From contig NZ_FNYH01000009.1 in the NCBI RefSeq assembly GCF_900108915.1, positions 62,001-126,000 of the forward strand: a stretch of DNA of 64,000 bases. The letters are read 5' to 3'. The translations under genes and the position numbers were made by a program. The DNA comes from Allopseudospirillum japonicum. Lineage in GTDB: Bacteria > Pseudomonadota > Gammaproteobacteria > Pseudomonadales > Halomonadaceae. Under the pieces are notes generated by a model. The model saw only the letters and a program-made list of their open reading frames with translations, did no database searches and was not told the origin of the DNA. Shown here piece by piece: positions 52,631-61,565 of this stretch. Each line of letters opens with the position of its first letter. Position 1 is the first letter of the stretch.

Positions 52631-54206
52631 ATCCTTAGTTGATTTGTCACGGTTACAATTTGCGTTAACTGCCTTGTATCACTTTTTATTTGTACCTCTT
52701 ACCTTAGGCTTATCTTTTTTGCTGGCCATTATGGAATCTGTTTACGTCATAAGTGGTAAGCCGATTTATAAAGATATGGTGAAGTTCTGGGGTAAGCTTT
52801 TTGGAATTAACTTCGCGTTAGGCGTCACCACAGGGCTCACGCTAGAATTTCAGTTTGGTACCAATTGGGCTTATTACTCACACTATGTCGGCGACATTTT
52901 TGGTGCCCCACTGGCTATCGAAGGCTTAATGGCCTTCTTCCTTGAATCTACCTTTGTCGGTCTTTTCTTTTTTGGTTGGGATCGTCTAAGTAAAGGACAA
53001 CACTTAGCAGTCACCTGGCTTGTAGCACTAGGATCTAATTTTTCTGCTTTATGGATTTTGATTGCCAATGGCTGGATGCAAAATCCTGTGGGTGCTGAGT
53101 TCAATTTTGAAACCATGCGCATGGAAATGACCAGCTTTGCTGAGTTAGTCTTTAACCCTGTTGCACAAGTGAAGTTTGTTCATACAGTGGCCGCTGGCTA
53201 TGTCACAGGTGCCATGTTTGTTTTATCCATCTCAAGTTACTACTTACTTAAGCACAGAGATATTCCGTTCGCGCGCCGCTCTTTTGCGATTGCCTCCGCC
53301 TTCGGTTTAGCATCGATTTTGTCCGTCATTATTCTTGGGGACGAGTCTGGCTATGAGCTCGGTGAAGTACAAAAGGTCAAGCTGGCTGCCATCGAGGCCG
53401 AATGGGAAACCCATCCAGCACCTGCAGGCTTTACCTTGATTGGTCTACCGAATCAAGACACCATGACCACAGACTATGCCATTAAAATTCCTTGGGTATT
53501 GGGCTTGATTGCGACACGTTCACTTGATGAAGAAGTCACAGGGATCAAAGACTTAATCGCCGAACATGAAATCCGCATTCGTCGTGGTATACAAGCCTAT
53601 GCTTTGCTAACGCAATTACGTCAAAACCCAGACAACGCACAAAACCCAGAGTTACGCACTGCTTTTAGTGAAGTCGTCGATGATCTAGGCTACGGCTTAT
53701 TGCTTAAGCGCTATACACCAAACGTTGTGGACGCCACAGAAGCACAAATTAAACAAGCAGCTATGGATACTATCCCTGGGGTAGCACCTTTATTTTTTAG
53801 CTTCCGCATCATGGTCGCCAGTGGCTTTTTAATGCTCGCATTATTTACGACTGCTTTTATCTCTAGCACTCGCCATCAAATAGCACACCGTCCTTGGTTG
53901 CTACGCTGGGCTTTGTGGAGTTTACCCCTACCCTGGATTGCCGCAGAAACAGGTTGGATTGTCGCCGAATATGGCCGCCAACCTTGGGCAATTGGTGAGA
54001 TTCTACCTACTTACTTGGGAACTTCTTCATTAAGCGTTAGCGATGTCACCCAGTCACTGATTGCTCTGGTGAGTTTCTACACCTTATTACTCATCATAGA
54101 AATGTATCTTATGATCCGTCTGGCACGTCGTGGTCCTAGCATCCTGCATACTGGACGTTATCATTTTGAGTTAGCCAGTGGAGAACGCCAACATGTGGGA
54201 TTATGA
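52620..54206 (+). CDS. cydA: Cytochrome bd ubiquinol oxidase subunit I
   Basis: Heme-bearing subunit of the bd-type quinol oxidase; 528 residues, the long-Q-loop form as in E. coli. Heme ligands are visible: His21 in ALYHFLFVP, His188 in [11 protein letters not shown] and Met398 in [11 protein letters not shown]. The signature GRQPWAIGE follows the glutamates of [11 protein letters not shown]. The Q-loop region begins [19 protein letters not shown]. It overlaps cydP upstream and cydB downstream (14 bases). Confidence 0.96.
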   Translation: MLSESLVDLSRLQFALTALYHFLFVPLTLGLSFLLAIMESVYVISGKPIYKDMVKFWGKLFGINFALGVTTGLTLEFQFGTNWAYYSHYVGDIFGAPLAIEGLMAFFLESTFVGLFFFGWDRLSKGQHLAVTWLVALGSNFSALWILIANGWMQNPVGAEFNFETMRMEMTSFAELVFNPVAQVKFVHTVAAGYVTGAMFVLSISSYYLLKHRDIPFARRSFAIASAFGLASILSVIILGDESGYELGEVQKVKLAAIEAEWETHPAPAGFTLIGLPNQDTMTTDYAIKIPWVLGLIATRSLDEEVTGIKDLIAEHEIRIRRGIQAYALLTQLRQNPDNAQNPELRTAFSEVVDDLGYGLLLKRYTPNVVDATEAQIKQAAMDTIPGVAPLFFSFRIMVASGFLMLALFTTAFISSTRHQIAHRPWLLRWALWSLPLPWIAAETGWIVAEYGRQPWAIGEILPTYLGTSSLSVSDVTQSLIALVSFYTLLLIIEMYLMIRLARRGPSILHTGRYHFELASGERQHVGL

Positions 54207-55335
54207 AACCTTAAAAATCATTTGGTGGGGATTAATTGCCGTTTTGCTCATCGGCTTTACCCTGACCGATGGTTTTGATTTAGGTGCTGCCATCTTGCTT
54301 CCTTGGGTCGCACGCACAGATGATGAACGCCGCGTGGTCATTAATGCAGTTGCTCCCCATTGGGACGGTAACCAAGTGTGGCTTATTACAGCAGGAGGCG
54401 CTTTATTTGCCGCCTGGCCTCTTGTCTATGCCGCCGCTTTTTCCGGGTTTTATTTGGCGATGCTGCTAGTTTTGTTTGCGTTATTTTTACGTCCTGTCGG
54501 TTTTGACTATCGCAGCAAACTGGAAAACCCACATTGGCGCATGAGTTGGGATTGGGCATTGTTTGTGGGCGGATTAGTGCCCTCGATCATCTTTGGGGTC
54601 GCTTTCGGTAACTTATTTCAAGGTGTTCCTTTAGCCTTTGATGAATTTTTACGCCCCAGTTATCAGGGTGGATTTTGGCAGTTACTCAACCCATTGGGCT
54701 TACTCGTTGGCCTAGTCAGCGTCAGTCTTATCACCCTACACGGTGCAGGCTGGCTCATGCTACGCACACCAAAGGATTCGCAAGTATGGCAACGTAGCCG
54801 CTTTATGGCCCAAGGTGCAGCCAGCTTATTTATGCTGACGTTTATTCTCTCTGGTCTGGTTGTGAGCTTTTCTACACAAGGTTATCAAATGGCCGCAGAT
54901 ACCAACTATGGTGCCACTCTAACGCCTTTAATGACGCAAATCACCGCAGATAATCCAGGTTGGCTAAGCAATTATGCACGTTACCCTTGGTTGATTTTAG
55001 CACCAGCGCTTGGATTAGGAGGCGCTTTACTGGCCGGATGGCTCACACGTTACGCGTACGGCTATGTGTTCCTTGCTTCTAGCATCACTATTGTGGGCAC
55101 TTTGTTAACCGCTGGCGGTGCTTTATTCCCCTTTATTATGCCTTCTAGCCTTAATCCTCACTTTAGTTTAACTATGTGGGATGCCGTCTCCAGTGAAATG
55201 ACTTTAAATATTATGACTTGGGTAGCTATTTTATTCGTACCTTTAGTGCTGAGTTATTCGGCTTGGTGTTACATCAAAATGTGGCGGCGTCTTAGCCCAG
55301 CGGATATTCAAGCCGATGCACATAGTCTCTACTAA
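54193..55335 (+). CDS. cydB: Cytochrome bd ubiquinol oxidase subunit II
   Basis: 380 residues (E. coli 379) with about eight membrane helices. The N-terminal [20 protein letters not shown] with the conserved Asp, and [20 protein letters not shown], are diagnostic. The ATG inside the cydA end ([10 protein letters not shown]) has GGAGAAC upstream; the reading five codons longer is less likely. Confidence 0.96.
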   Translation: MWDYETLKIIWWGLIAVLLIGFTLTDGFDLGAAILLPWVARTDDERRVVINAVAPHWDGNQVWLITAGGALFAAWPLVYAAAFSGFYLAMLLVLFALFLRPVGFDYRSKLENPHWRMSWDWALFVGGLVPSIIFGVAFGNLFQGVPLAFDEFLRPSYQGGFWQLLNPLGLLVGLVSVSLITLHGAGWLMLRTPKDSQVWQRSRFMAQGAASLFMLTFILSGLVVSFSTQGYQMAADTNYGATLTPLMTQITADNPGWLSNYARYPWLILAPALGLGGALLAGWLTRYAYGYVFLASSITIVGTLLTAGGALFPFIMPSSLNPHFSLTMWDAVSSEMTLNIMTWVAILFVPLVLSYSAWCYIKMWRRLSPADIQADAHSLY

Positions 55336-55358
55336 TGGCCCTTTAGGAGTTTGCTGAT

Positions 55359-55472
55359 ATGTGGTATTTCGCATGGATTTTAGGCATTTTACTTGCCTGC
55401 AGTTTTGGCATCATTAATGCCCTATGGCTAGAAAGCCAAGAAGCTTTCGATAGTGAAACGCAAGCAACTTGA
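55359..55472 (+). CDS. cydX: Cytochrome bd small subunit CydX
   Basis: A 37-residue frame, MWYFAWILGILLACSFGIIN followed by ALWLESQEAFDSETQAT, directly after cydB. The single membrane helix, the N-terminal MWYFAW and the GIINALWLE segment are the CydX signature. AGGAG stands about nine bases before the ATG. CydX stabilises the bd oxidase hemes. It completes a four-subunit set cydP-A-B-X. Confidence 0.9.
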   Translation: MWYFAWILGILLACSFGIINALWLESQEAFDSETQAT

Positions 55473-55504
55473 TACGCGTCAAAAAGTGTTCAAGCATCCA
55501 TCAG

Positions 55505-55530
55505 ACACCCCGCTTTGCGGGGTGTTTTTT
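55505..55530 (+). terminator. Rho-independent terminator of the cyd operon
   Basis: ACACCCCGC-TTT-GCGGGGTGT is a perfect nine-pair stem followed by TTTTTT. Confidence 0.96.
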
Positions 55531-55571
55531 GTTATCATGCCAGCTTTTATTTTGATCAAGGATACCTTCTT

Positions 55572-56207
55572 ATGGCACAAGATCCGCTTGATACCCTCAT
55601 GCAGCCCATCCACAATTTTTTGCTTTGTAGCACACCAAAAGCTTGGCTAGAACAAGCCATCATAGACCTTCCTACCTTGCTGATTGACCATGCACAGTGT
55701 GAAAAAAAAGCTGCCTCCTCTGCCATGAGTCTGATGTACCGCTACGTGGACAAAAGTGAACTACTCAAGAAAATGTCGCAACTTGCCCGCGAAGAATTGT
55801 TGCATTTTGAACAAGTCGTTAATTTAATGCAGGCACGTGATATCGAATATTTACACCTAAGTGCTGCGCGTTATGCAGAAGCCTTGCGTCAAGAAGTGAG
55901 TAAAAACGAACCCCAGCGCCTGATTGATCTTCTGATTATCGGTGCCATTATCGAAGCGCGTTCTTGCGAGCGTTTTTACAGTCTTTTACCTTACTTAGCT
56001 GATCTTGATCCAGAGTTAGCTAAATATTATCGTTCTTTGTTACGCTCAGAAGGCCGACATTTTGAAGACTATCTGCAACTAGCACGCCTTTACAGCCGGA
56101 CGGATATTGATCCACGTATACAGACCTTATTACAAAAAGAACAGGATTTAATCTTATCGCCAGATACAGAATTTCGCTTTCATAGCGGTGTTCCTCACGC
56201 TGCTTAA
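55572..56207 (+). CDS. miaE: tRNA-(ms2io6A37) hydroxylase MiaE
   Basis: Non-heme diiron oxygenase that hydroxylates ms2i6A37 in tRNA; 211 residues. The ferritin-like ligands are visible in order: Glu in DHAQCEKKAAS, E-x-x-H in REELLHFEQV, Glu in IIEARSCERF, and E-x-x-H in SEGRHFEDYL. The ATG with AAGGA upstream is preferred to an in-frame start inside the cyd terminator. Confidence 0.93.
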   Translation: MAQDPLDTLMQPIHNFLLCSTPKAWLEQAIIDLPTLLIDHAQCEKKAASSAMSLMYRYVDKSELLKKMSQLAREELLHFEQVVNLMQARDIEYLHLSAARYAEALRQEVSKNEPQRLIDLLIIGAIIEARSCERFYSLLPYLADLDPELAKYYRSLLRSEGRHFEDYLQLARLYSRTDIDPRIQTLLQKEQDLILSPDTEFRFHSGVPHAA

Positions 56208-56216
56208 TTTCCATAA

Positions 56217-56252
56217 AAAACCCGTTGCTTACTTGGATAAGAAACGGGTTTT
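56217..56252. terminator. Bidirectional terminator between miaE and motB
   Basis: AAAACCCGTT pairs with AACGGGTTTT across a 16-base loop. A and T runs on both sides let it serve both convergent genes. Confidence 0.85.
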
Positions 56253-56279
56253 GCAGGTTGAGATGCTTTTTTGGATGCT

Positions 56280-57083
56280 TTAACGGTAGGTTGGTAACTG
56301 CTGAATCCCTTGGAAAACTTCACGCTCGTTGGAAGTATCCCTTTCTATCAGCAAAATCTCTACACGACGATTTTTAGCACGACTACCAGGATCATCATTA
56401 ATAGCAATCGGACGCGAATCTGCATTGCCCACAACATATAAATAACGCTCTGCCAAATCAGTCAGCCAAGTCAGCTCATGTGCTACAGAGACCGCACGAG
56501 CAGCGGATAAATCCCAGTTCGAACGAAAACGTGCGGTATTAATTGGCTGATTATCTGTGTGCCCACCCACAATAGTATACATATCATATTCAGACACAAG
56601 TTCACCGACTTTCTGAATGATAGGTACCATTTGGGGTTCAAGAAAATCACTTCCTGGCTGGAAAGCGGCATCATCAGGAAAGCGAATAATAATATGGTCC
56701 TCATCACGCTCGATAATCACCAAACCTTTTTGAATTTCTTCGACAAAATTGGTTTCTAGGCGATTTCCCAAACTTTCCAACTGATTTTGGTTACTTTCTT
56801 CCTGCGTGGAGGCTTCTGGCTTAATCGGTTCTATGATGTTGTCACGTCGTGGCGGATTATCCATCGGAATAATATTCAGGGGATTCATCGCCTGTAAGCC
56901 AAAAGATTGCTGCATCGCTTCTGCAATACTTTTATAACGCTCAACATCCATGGTTGAGAAAGACAAAATCAACACAAAGAAAGTCAGTAAGAGGGTCATC
57001 ATATCCGCAAAGGTGACCATCCACTCTGGAACCCCAGGGTCCTTAGGGCGTTTCCGTCGATCCTTTTTTCCCGGCATAGGCAT
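56280..57083 (-). CDS. motB: Flagellar motor stator protein MotB/PomB
   Basis: 267 residues. A single TM helix carries the ion-carrying Asp27 in VTFADMMTLLLTFFVLILSF, preceded by a basic start. A linker leads to an OmpA-type peptidoglycan-binding domain with IVGGHTDNQPINTARFRSNW and the C-terminal RAKNRRVEILL. It anchors the stator to the wall. GAGGGG stands before the ATG. It lies 21 bases after motA. Confidence 0.94.
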   Translation of the reverse strand: MPMPGKKDRRKRPKDPGVPEWMVTFADMMTLLLTFFVLILSFSTMDVERYKSIAEAMQQSFGLQAMNPLNIIPMDNPPRRDNIIEPIKPEASTQEESNQNQLESLGNRLETNFVEEIQKGLVIIERDEDHIIIRFPDDAAFQPGSDFLEPQMVPIIQKVGELVSEYDMYTIVGGHTDNQPINTARFRSNWDLSAARAVSVAHELTWLTDLAERYLYVVGNADSRPIAINDDPGSRAKNRRVEILLIERDTSNEREVFQGIQQLPTYR

Positions 57084-57104
57084 GTGCGTTCCCCTCTTAA
57101 TGCC

Positions 57105-57878
57105 TTAAATTTCTTCTTTCATAGACATACCTGAACGCTGGTATTCAGGAAGATAGGTTTCTAACAGCTCATCCATTACTTGCGGATTCATACCATTGTA
57201 GATCCCCATGACAGAATCAATAATCAAGGTCATGTTATTTTCCAGCTCATCGGTTTTCATTGCGAGTTTGTCTGCCAAAGGTAAAAAAACCAACTGGGCC
57301 AACAAAGAACCATAAAAAGTTGTTAACAAAGCAACCGCCATCCCTGGTCCTAACTTCGACGGATCATCCAGATTATTCAGCATTTGTACCAGACCGACCA
57401 AGGTCCCTATCATCCCAAACGCTGGTGCACTCGAGCCTAACGCACGAAATACCTTCTCACCAATTTGCTTACGCTCAATTGACTGGATCATTTCTTTGGT
57501 GAGCACTTCTTGGATAAACTCAGGTGCACTGCCATCCACACATAATTGAATCCCTTTAGCAAAAAAGGGATTATCAATGGGTTCATCTTCCAAACCAAGC
57601 AAGCCATTACGACGTGCCGTACGCGCTAATTTATTCGCTTGGATAATAATTTCACGCGGGTCATCGGTGCGTTCACCAAAAGCAGCGGCAAAACCTTCTT
57701 TCAGCCCTAAAAAAAAGCTTGAGATTCTAAACTTCACCAAAGTTGAGGCGAAGGTGCCGCCAAAAACTAACAAAATCCCCGGAAGATTGAGAAAAATTTC
57801 AGCATCTGAGCCTGTAACGATGGCCATTACAATAAATAATGTCCCCGTAATCAGGCCAAGCAGAGAGGCAAAATCCAT
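57105..57878 (-). CDS. motA: Flagellar motor stator protein MotA/PomA
   Basis: 258 residues with four membrane helices. The protein resembles sodium-type PomA: MDFASLLGLITGTLFIVMAI at the N-terminus, ILLVFGGTFASTLVKF, and the conserved AFGMIGTLVGLVQMLNNLDD with PGMAVALLTTFYGSLLAQL. Length (about 253 in PomA) also fits that type more than E. coli MotA. The ion (Na or H) cannot be settled from sequence by eye. The ATG used has AAGGA eight bases upstream. Confidence 0.92.
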   Translation of the reverse strand: MDFASLLGLITGTLFIVMAIVTGSDAEIFLNLPGILLVFGGTFASTLVKFRISSFFLGLKEGFAAAFGERTDDPREIIIQANKLARTARRNGLLGLEDEPIDNPFFAKGIQLCVDGSAPEFIQEVLTKEMIQSIERKQIGEKVFRALGSSAPAFGMIGTLVGLVQMLNNLDDPSKLGPGMAVALLTTFYGSLLAQLVFLPLADKLAMKTDELENNMTLIIDSVMGIYNGMNPQVMDELLETYLPEYQRSGMSMKEEI

Positions 57879-58362
57879 GTGGCAGTCCTTCTTAAAACAG
57901 ACCAAGTGAACCAAACTCTAATACCAACTATCCAAGATGTCTTATATGCATCCAAGCGTTGAGTTGACCAGTTTTGATAGTCGCAGAGTCCGCGCGTATG
58001 TGGGTATAATACCTTGAGCCTAGGCCTTTTGATACCTATCTCCTAGGCTGGCATGGATAAGTTAGCATTTTTACTGTGCAAAATAACCTAGGTTAACACT
58101 TGCTTGCATACTTAACGTTAATTTGCGTTTTTGCAGGTTTTACTTACAGATCAGCTAATATACAATAGCCTAGGCTTACAAAAGTATCTTTGCTTGTAAG
58201 CAAGCTGCGTACATGGGTATATGATATCCATCAATTTGCGGCAAGATGTCTGTCTTTTCTTATTGAAGCTGAGTATGCATACGCAAACTCAAAAATTGGA
58301 TTGTTTTAACCCTACTGACAAGGAGTGGCAAGTCTGGCCATCACAGCCGCTTGCAAATTATT
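57879..58362. other. Divergent regulatory region between motAB and cytochrome c' with clustered CCTAGG elements
   Basis: No gene is seen in 484 bases. CCTAGG occurs four times: 58019, 58042, 58087 and 58169. The first two form an 8-base inverted repeat (AGCCTAGG...CCTAGGCT, 58017-58049). The third sits in the palindrome TAACCTAGGTTA and the fourth in AGCCTAGGCT. TTAACGTTAA (58112-58121) and a TTGCTT/AAGCAA hairpin (58190-58203) follow. AAGGAG at 58319-58324 looks like a ribosome site but stands 38 bases before the cytochrome start. Confidence 0.45.
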
Positions 58363-58815
58363 ATGAAAAAGATCATTTCTAGCTTGATGTTAGGTGCTGC
58401 ACTTTCAACTTCTGCCGGTGTTGTTCTGGCTGATGCTGCACAAGATGCTATTGAATACCGTCGTGCCGTATTCCAATTGGTCAAGTGGAACTTTGCTCCC
58501 ATGGGCGATATGGTCAAAGGCAAAACTGAGTTTGATGCAGAACGCTTTGAAGTCTTGGCACAACGTTTGGCAGCGCTGAGCGAAATGCCACTAGAAGGTT
58601 TCAGCGTTGAAGGCTCTGACAAAGGGGATACCAAAGCACGTGCAGAAATTTGGAGCCAATGGGATGATTTTGCTGCTGGTATGCAACAATTCGAGAAAAA
58701 TGCCCAAGAGCTCGCCAGTGTGGCCAGCAGCGGTGATTTAGAGCAAATCAAACCTGCATTTGCAGCGGTTGGCAAAACCTGTAAAGGTTGCCACGATAAC
58801 TTCAAAGACAAGTAA
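58363..58815 (+). CDS. Cytochrome c'
   Basis: Periplasmic class II c-type cytochrome, 150 residues. Signal peptide MKKIISSLMLGAALSTSAGV ends near VLA before DAAQDAI. A four-helix bundle is expected, and the heme site C140-K-G-C-H144 is at the extreme C-terminus, as is usual for cytochrome c'. Such proteins bind NO and other gases. The ATG used lacks a ribosome site close by: AAGGAG lies 38 bases upstream. A cytochrome b561-type gene is convergent next door. Confidence 0.92.
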   Translation: MKKIISSLMLGAALSTSAGVVLADAAQDAIEYRRAVFQLVKWNFAPMGDMVKGKTEFDAERFEVLAQRLAALSEMPLEGFSVEGSDKGDTKARAEIWSQWDDFAAGMQQFEKNAQELASVASSGDLEQIKPAFAAVGKTCKGCHDNFKDK

Positions 58816-58842
58816 GCCTGGCTGACCTATCGTCAAAAAATT

Positions 58843-58868
58843 AAGAGCAGCTTAGTGCTGCTCTTTTT
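58843..58868 (+). terminator. Rho-independent terminator after cytochrome c'
   Basis: AAGAGCAGC pairs perfectly with GCTGCTCTT (nine pairs, loop TTAGT) followed by a T-run. Confidence 0.93.
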
Positions 58869-58879
58869 ATATGCTTCAA

Positions 58880-59548
58880 TTACACCCACCAAAAAACACC
58901 CATAATACATCCTGCATAAATCAGTAATGCCAACCACCAAGGCGCTGTTTTTGCTTGTGCTGGATCACCGTCCATTGGCGTTTGTTCTGGTTGTGGCTTG
59001 TAACCATGCAGCATGGGTTTTACCAAATCTTCGCCTCTAAATTTATGCGCCAACACAGCCAAAACGTGTAAACCAACGGCCGCAAGCAAGAAATTAAAAT
59101 TCAGCGCATGCAACCAGATCAGCGTATCACTCCAGTCACTTAAAGTGGCATACAAGGGGCCTTCAAATAAAATATCATCGGTTGAGCCCATACCGGTAAT
59201 CACTTGTAACAACATCATCCCAAGCAGTAGCAGCACCATCCAAGCCCCTAAAGGGTTATGTCCTAAATAAGGAGCTTCACGATGGCGTACCCAAGCAAGT
59301 GCATAACTTAAGCTTGTACGCGGGCAACGGATAAAGTTTACAAAGCGTGCATAGTCACTGCCTACAAAACCCCAAATAATACGCCCGAGTAAAATCCCTA
59401 ACAGCAAATATCCAGCACGCGCATGCCACATCATCCAATCTTGTACTTCAATGCTAAACCACAAAAAACCTATCAACAGTGGAAAACTCCAATGTCCCAG
59501 ACGCACAGCCCAATCCCAAACTAAAATTTTTGGTGCCTGTGTCTTCAT
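58880..59548 (-). CDS. Cytochrome b561 / Ni,Fe-hydrogenase I cytochrome b-type protein
   Basis: 222 residues with about four core membrane helices plus one at the C-terminus. Candidate heme histidines are in RLGHWSFPLLIG, WMMWHARAGYLLLG and LHALNFNFLLAAVGLHVLAV. The family links membrane quinols to periplasmic carriers, and members are often encoded next to cytochrome c', as here. Start is the ATG with GGGAAG upstream. Confidence 0.88.
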   Translation of the reverse strand: MKTQAPKILVWDWAVRLGHWSFPLLIGFLWFSIEVQDWMMWHARAGYLLLGILLGRIIWGFVGSDYARFVNFIRCPRTSLSYALAWVRHREAPYLGHNPLGAWMVLLLLGMMLLQVITGMGSTDDILFEGPLYATLSDWSDTLIWLHALNFNFLLAAVGLHVLAVLAHKFRGEDLVKPMLHGYKPQPEQTPMDGDPAQAKTAPWWLALLIYAGCIMGVFWWV

Positions 59549-59818
59549 ATACTTCCCTACCTCAAAACAGTCATTTTCAATAAAAATTATGATAAATTTG
59601 GAAAAAAACACTATACAAAAAACCAGAATCTATATTTTATTATTAGTATAATACACATGACTAGATACATTCATTCTTATAATAACACCCGAGTATCAGT
59701 AGATGCACCATGCATACTTTCTTAAAAAACAAGCTGATTTGTGCTGATTTCCATGCGGTTAGAGGCGTAAATTTTGCTGTTGTTCCGTCCAATTCGTTGA
59801 CAAGGTTGTCTTACATTC

Positions 59819-60523
59819 ATGTTCACTCAGGCAGTCAAATTTAGCATTCCTGTCATGTTCGGTTATTTGCCTTTAGGCGCAGCCTTTGGGGTCATGTTTA
59901 CCAGCAGCTTACCCTATGACTGGTATTTTGCTACCTTAATGGGATTGGTTATTTATGCAGGCGCTGGACAATTTCTTGCAGTGACTTTGCTTGCAACCCA
60001 AGCAAGCTTACTTGAGGTCGCCATAGCGACTTTTGCTTTAAATGCGCGCCATATCTTCTTTGGCCTCTCATTAATCAAGCGTTATCAAGGCGCTGGCTGG
60101 CGCAAACTTTATCTTATCTTTGGCCTGACCGATGAAACTTACTCATTGCAAACCAGCCGTTTCACCTTAAGTGACCCGAACCAAGAGCATCAACTCGGTT
60201 TTTATATTACCTTACTTAATCAGGGTTATTGGGTTTTAGGATGCACCCTAGGTGCTTTAGCAGGCCGCTATTTAACCTTCAACAGTCAAGGGATTGAGTT
60301 CACGCTTGTGGCGCTTTTTATCGTGTTAGCTTTAGAACAATATTCTGCTTTAGGCCAAAAAAAACCTTTCGCACTCGCGCTTTTTAGTGGCTGTATTGCC
60401 TTAATTTTGGTACCTAGCCAGCATCAATTGCCTATTGCGCTTTTGCTCACCTCTGGCTTACTCATTCTAGATTTTAAATATCCATTAAATAAGGCAGCTT
60501 TGCTATGCAAGTCTACCTCTTAA
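59819..60523 (+). CDS. azlC: AzlC-type branched-chain amino acid exporter large subunit
   Basis: 234 residues with about five membrane helices. Family marks are SIPVMFGYLPLGAAFGVMFT, GLVIYAGAGQFLAVTLLA and ALNARHIFFGLSL. With AzlD it forms a two-part exporter for branched-chain amino acids such as isoleucine or their analogues (YgaZ/YgaH in E. coli). It overlaps azlD by 19 bases. AAGG stands 13 bases before the ATG, which is distant. Confidence 0.9.
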   Translation: MFTQAVKFSIPVMFGYLPLGAAFGVMFTSSLPYDWYFATLMGLVIYAGAGQFLAVTLLATQASLLEVAIATFALNARHIFFGLSLIKRYQGAGWRKLYLIFGLTDETYSLQTSRFTLSDPNQEHQLGFYITLLNQGYWVLGCTLGALAGRYLTFNSQGIEFTLVALFIVLALEQYSALGQKKPFALALFSGCIALILVPSQHQLPIALLLTSGLLILDFKYPLNKAALLCKSTS

Positions 60524-60834
60524 CTGTCATTGGAGTGGCAGCGTTGGCCACTTTTGCTACTCGGGTATTACCCTTTATTTTTCTAGCACGCCATGCAGAT
60601 CACCCTTTGCTTGCCCATTTAGGGCGCTATCTGCCTGCTGGTGTGATGTTTTTATTAGTTTTTATCTTTATGTTTGGTCAACCACAAAGCTTAGAACCAC
60701 AAGTGCTACTGCCGCAAAGTCTTGCCGCGCTTGTAGTGATTGGCCTGCATCTTTGGCGCAGACAAGCCTTGATTTCTATCGGCGTAGGTACTGGAGTTTA
60801 CATGCTGTGCGTACAAAGCGGTTACTTTACGTAA
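60505..60834 (+). CDS. azlD: AzlD-type exporter small subunit
   Basis: 109 residues with about four membrane helices, starting MQVYLLTVIGVAALATFATR and VLPFIFLARHADHPLLAHLG, the AzlD/YgaH pattern. It is the obligate partner of AzlC and overlaps it, so synthesis is coupled. Confidence 0.9.
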   Translation: MQVYLLTVIGVAALATFATRVLPFIFLARHADHPLLAHLGRYLPAGVMFLLVFIFMFGQPQSLEPQVLLPQSLAALVVIGLHLWRRQALISIGVGTGVYMLCVQSGYFT

Positions 60835-60886
60835 GCTTCGTCTGTTATTCTTGGATCACCCTTTATGTGTTAAGGAGGAACTTATC

Positions 60887-61534
60887 GTGAATCGTGATCT
60901 AGCACAAATGCGCCGCGACTATCATTTAACCCCTTTGTTAGAAGAGCAAGCGGGCCAAACCCCTTGGCCTTTATTTGAAATCTGGATGCAAGAGGCCATT
61001 CAAAGCCCACATCAAGATGCTAACGCTATGTTGCTTTCCAGCGTTGATACACAGGGCCAACCACATGCACGCATCGTGTTGTTAAAAGGCTACTCTACAG
61101 AAGGCTTGGTCTTTTATACCAATTATCAAAGTGCTAAAGGCCAAGAAATCGCACAATCGCCAAAAGTCGCTTTAACTTTCTGGTGGGAAGCTTTAGAACG
61201 TCAAATTCGTATTGAGGGAGAGGCGCGTCAATTAGCGCCGGAAGCTTCAGACACTTACTTTCAAAGTCGCCCGCGTGACAGTCAACTTGGTGCTTGGGCT
61301 TCTGCGCAAAGCCAGATTTTACAATCACGCGAACAACTCAGTGAACGCTTCCAACAGTTACAAGATCAATATCCAGAAAATGCCCCTATTCCACGCCCAG
61401 CGCATTGGGGAGGGTATTGTGTTCACCCACACACGTTCGAATTCTGGCAAGGTCAACCAAACCGATTACATGACCGTTTACGCTTTGAGCGTCACCCTGC
61501 AAGCGATTGGCAGCTTGTGCGCCTTAGCCCATGA
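60887..61534 (+). CDS. pdxH: Pyridoxamine 5'-phosphate oxidase
   Basis: FMN enzyme giving pyridoxal 5'-phosphate; 215 residues. Motifs are ARIVLLKGYSTEGLVFYTNY, FQSRPRDSQLGAWASAQS and the C-terminal WGGYCVHPHTFEFWQGQPNR LHDR region. Start is GTG with AAGGAGGAA at optimal distance; a longer in-frame TTG would add twelve unrelated residues. Confidence 0.95.
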   Translation: MNRDLAQMRRDYHLTPLLEEQAGQTPWPLFEIWMQEAIQSPHQDANAMLLSSVDTQGQPHARIVLLKGYSTEGLVFYTNYQSAKGQEIAQSPKVALTFWWEALERQIRIEGEARQLAPEASDTYFQSRPRDSQLGAWASAQSQILQSREQLSERFQQLQDQYPENAPIPRPAHWGGYCVHPHTFEFWQGQPNRLHDRLRFERHPASDWQLVRLSP

Positions 61535-61565
61535 ACAGACAAAAAGCCCCTCGTTTTTGGGGGGT

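Noticed and set aside
58341-58811. A 156-codon minus-strand frame opposite cytochrome c'
   Set aside because: It mirrors the cytochrome gene almost exactly and has serine-rich shadow composition with no motif.
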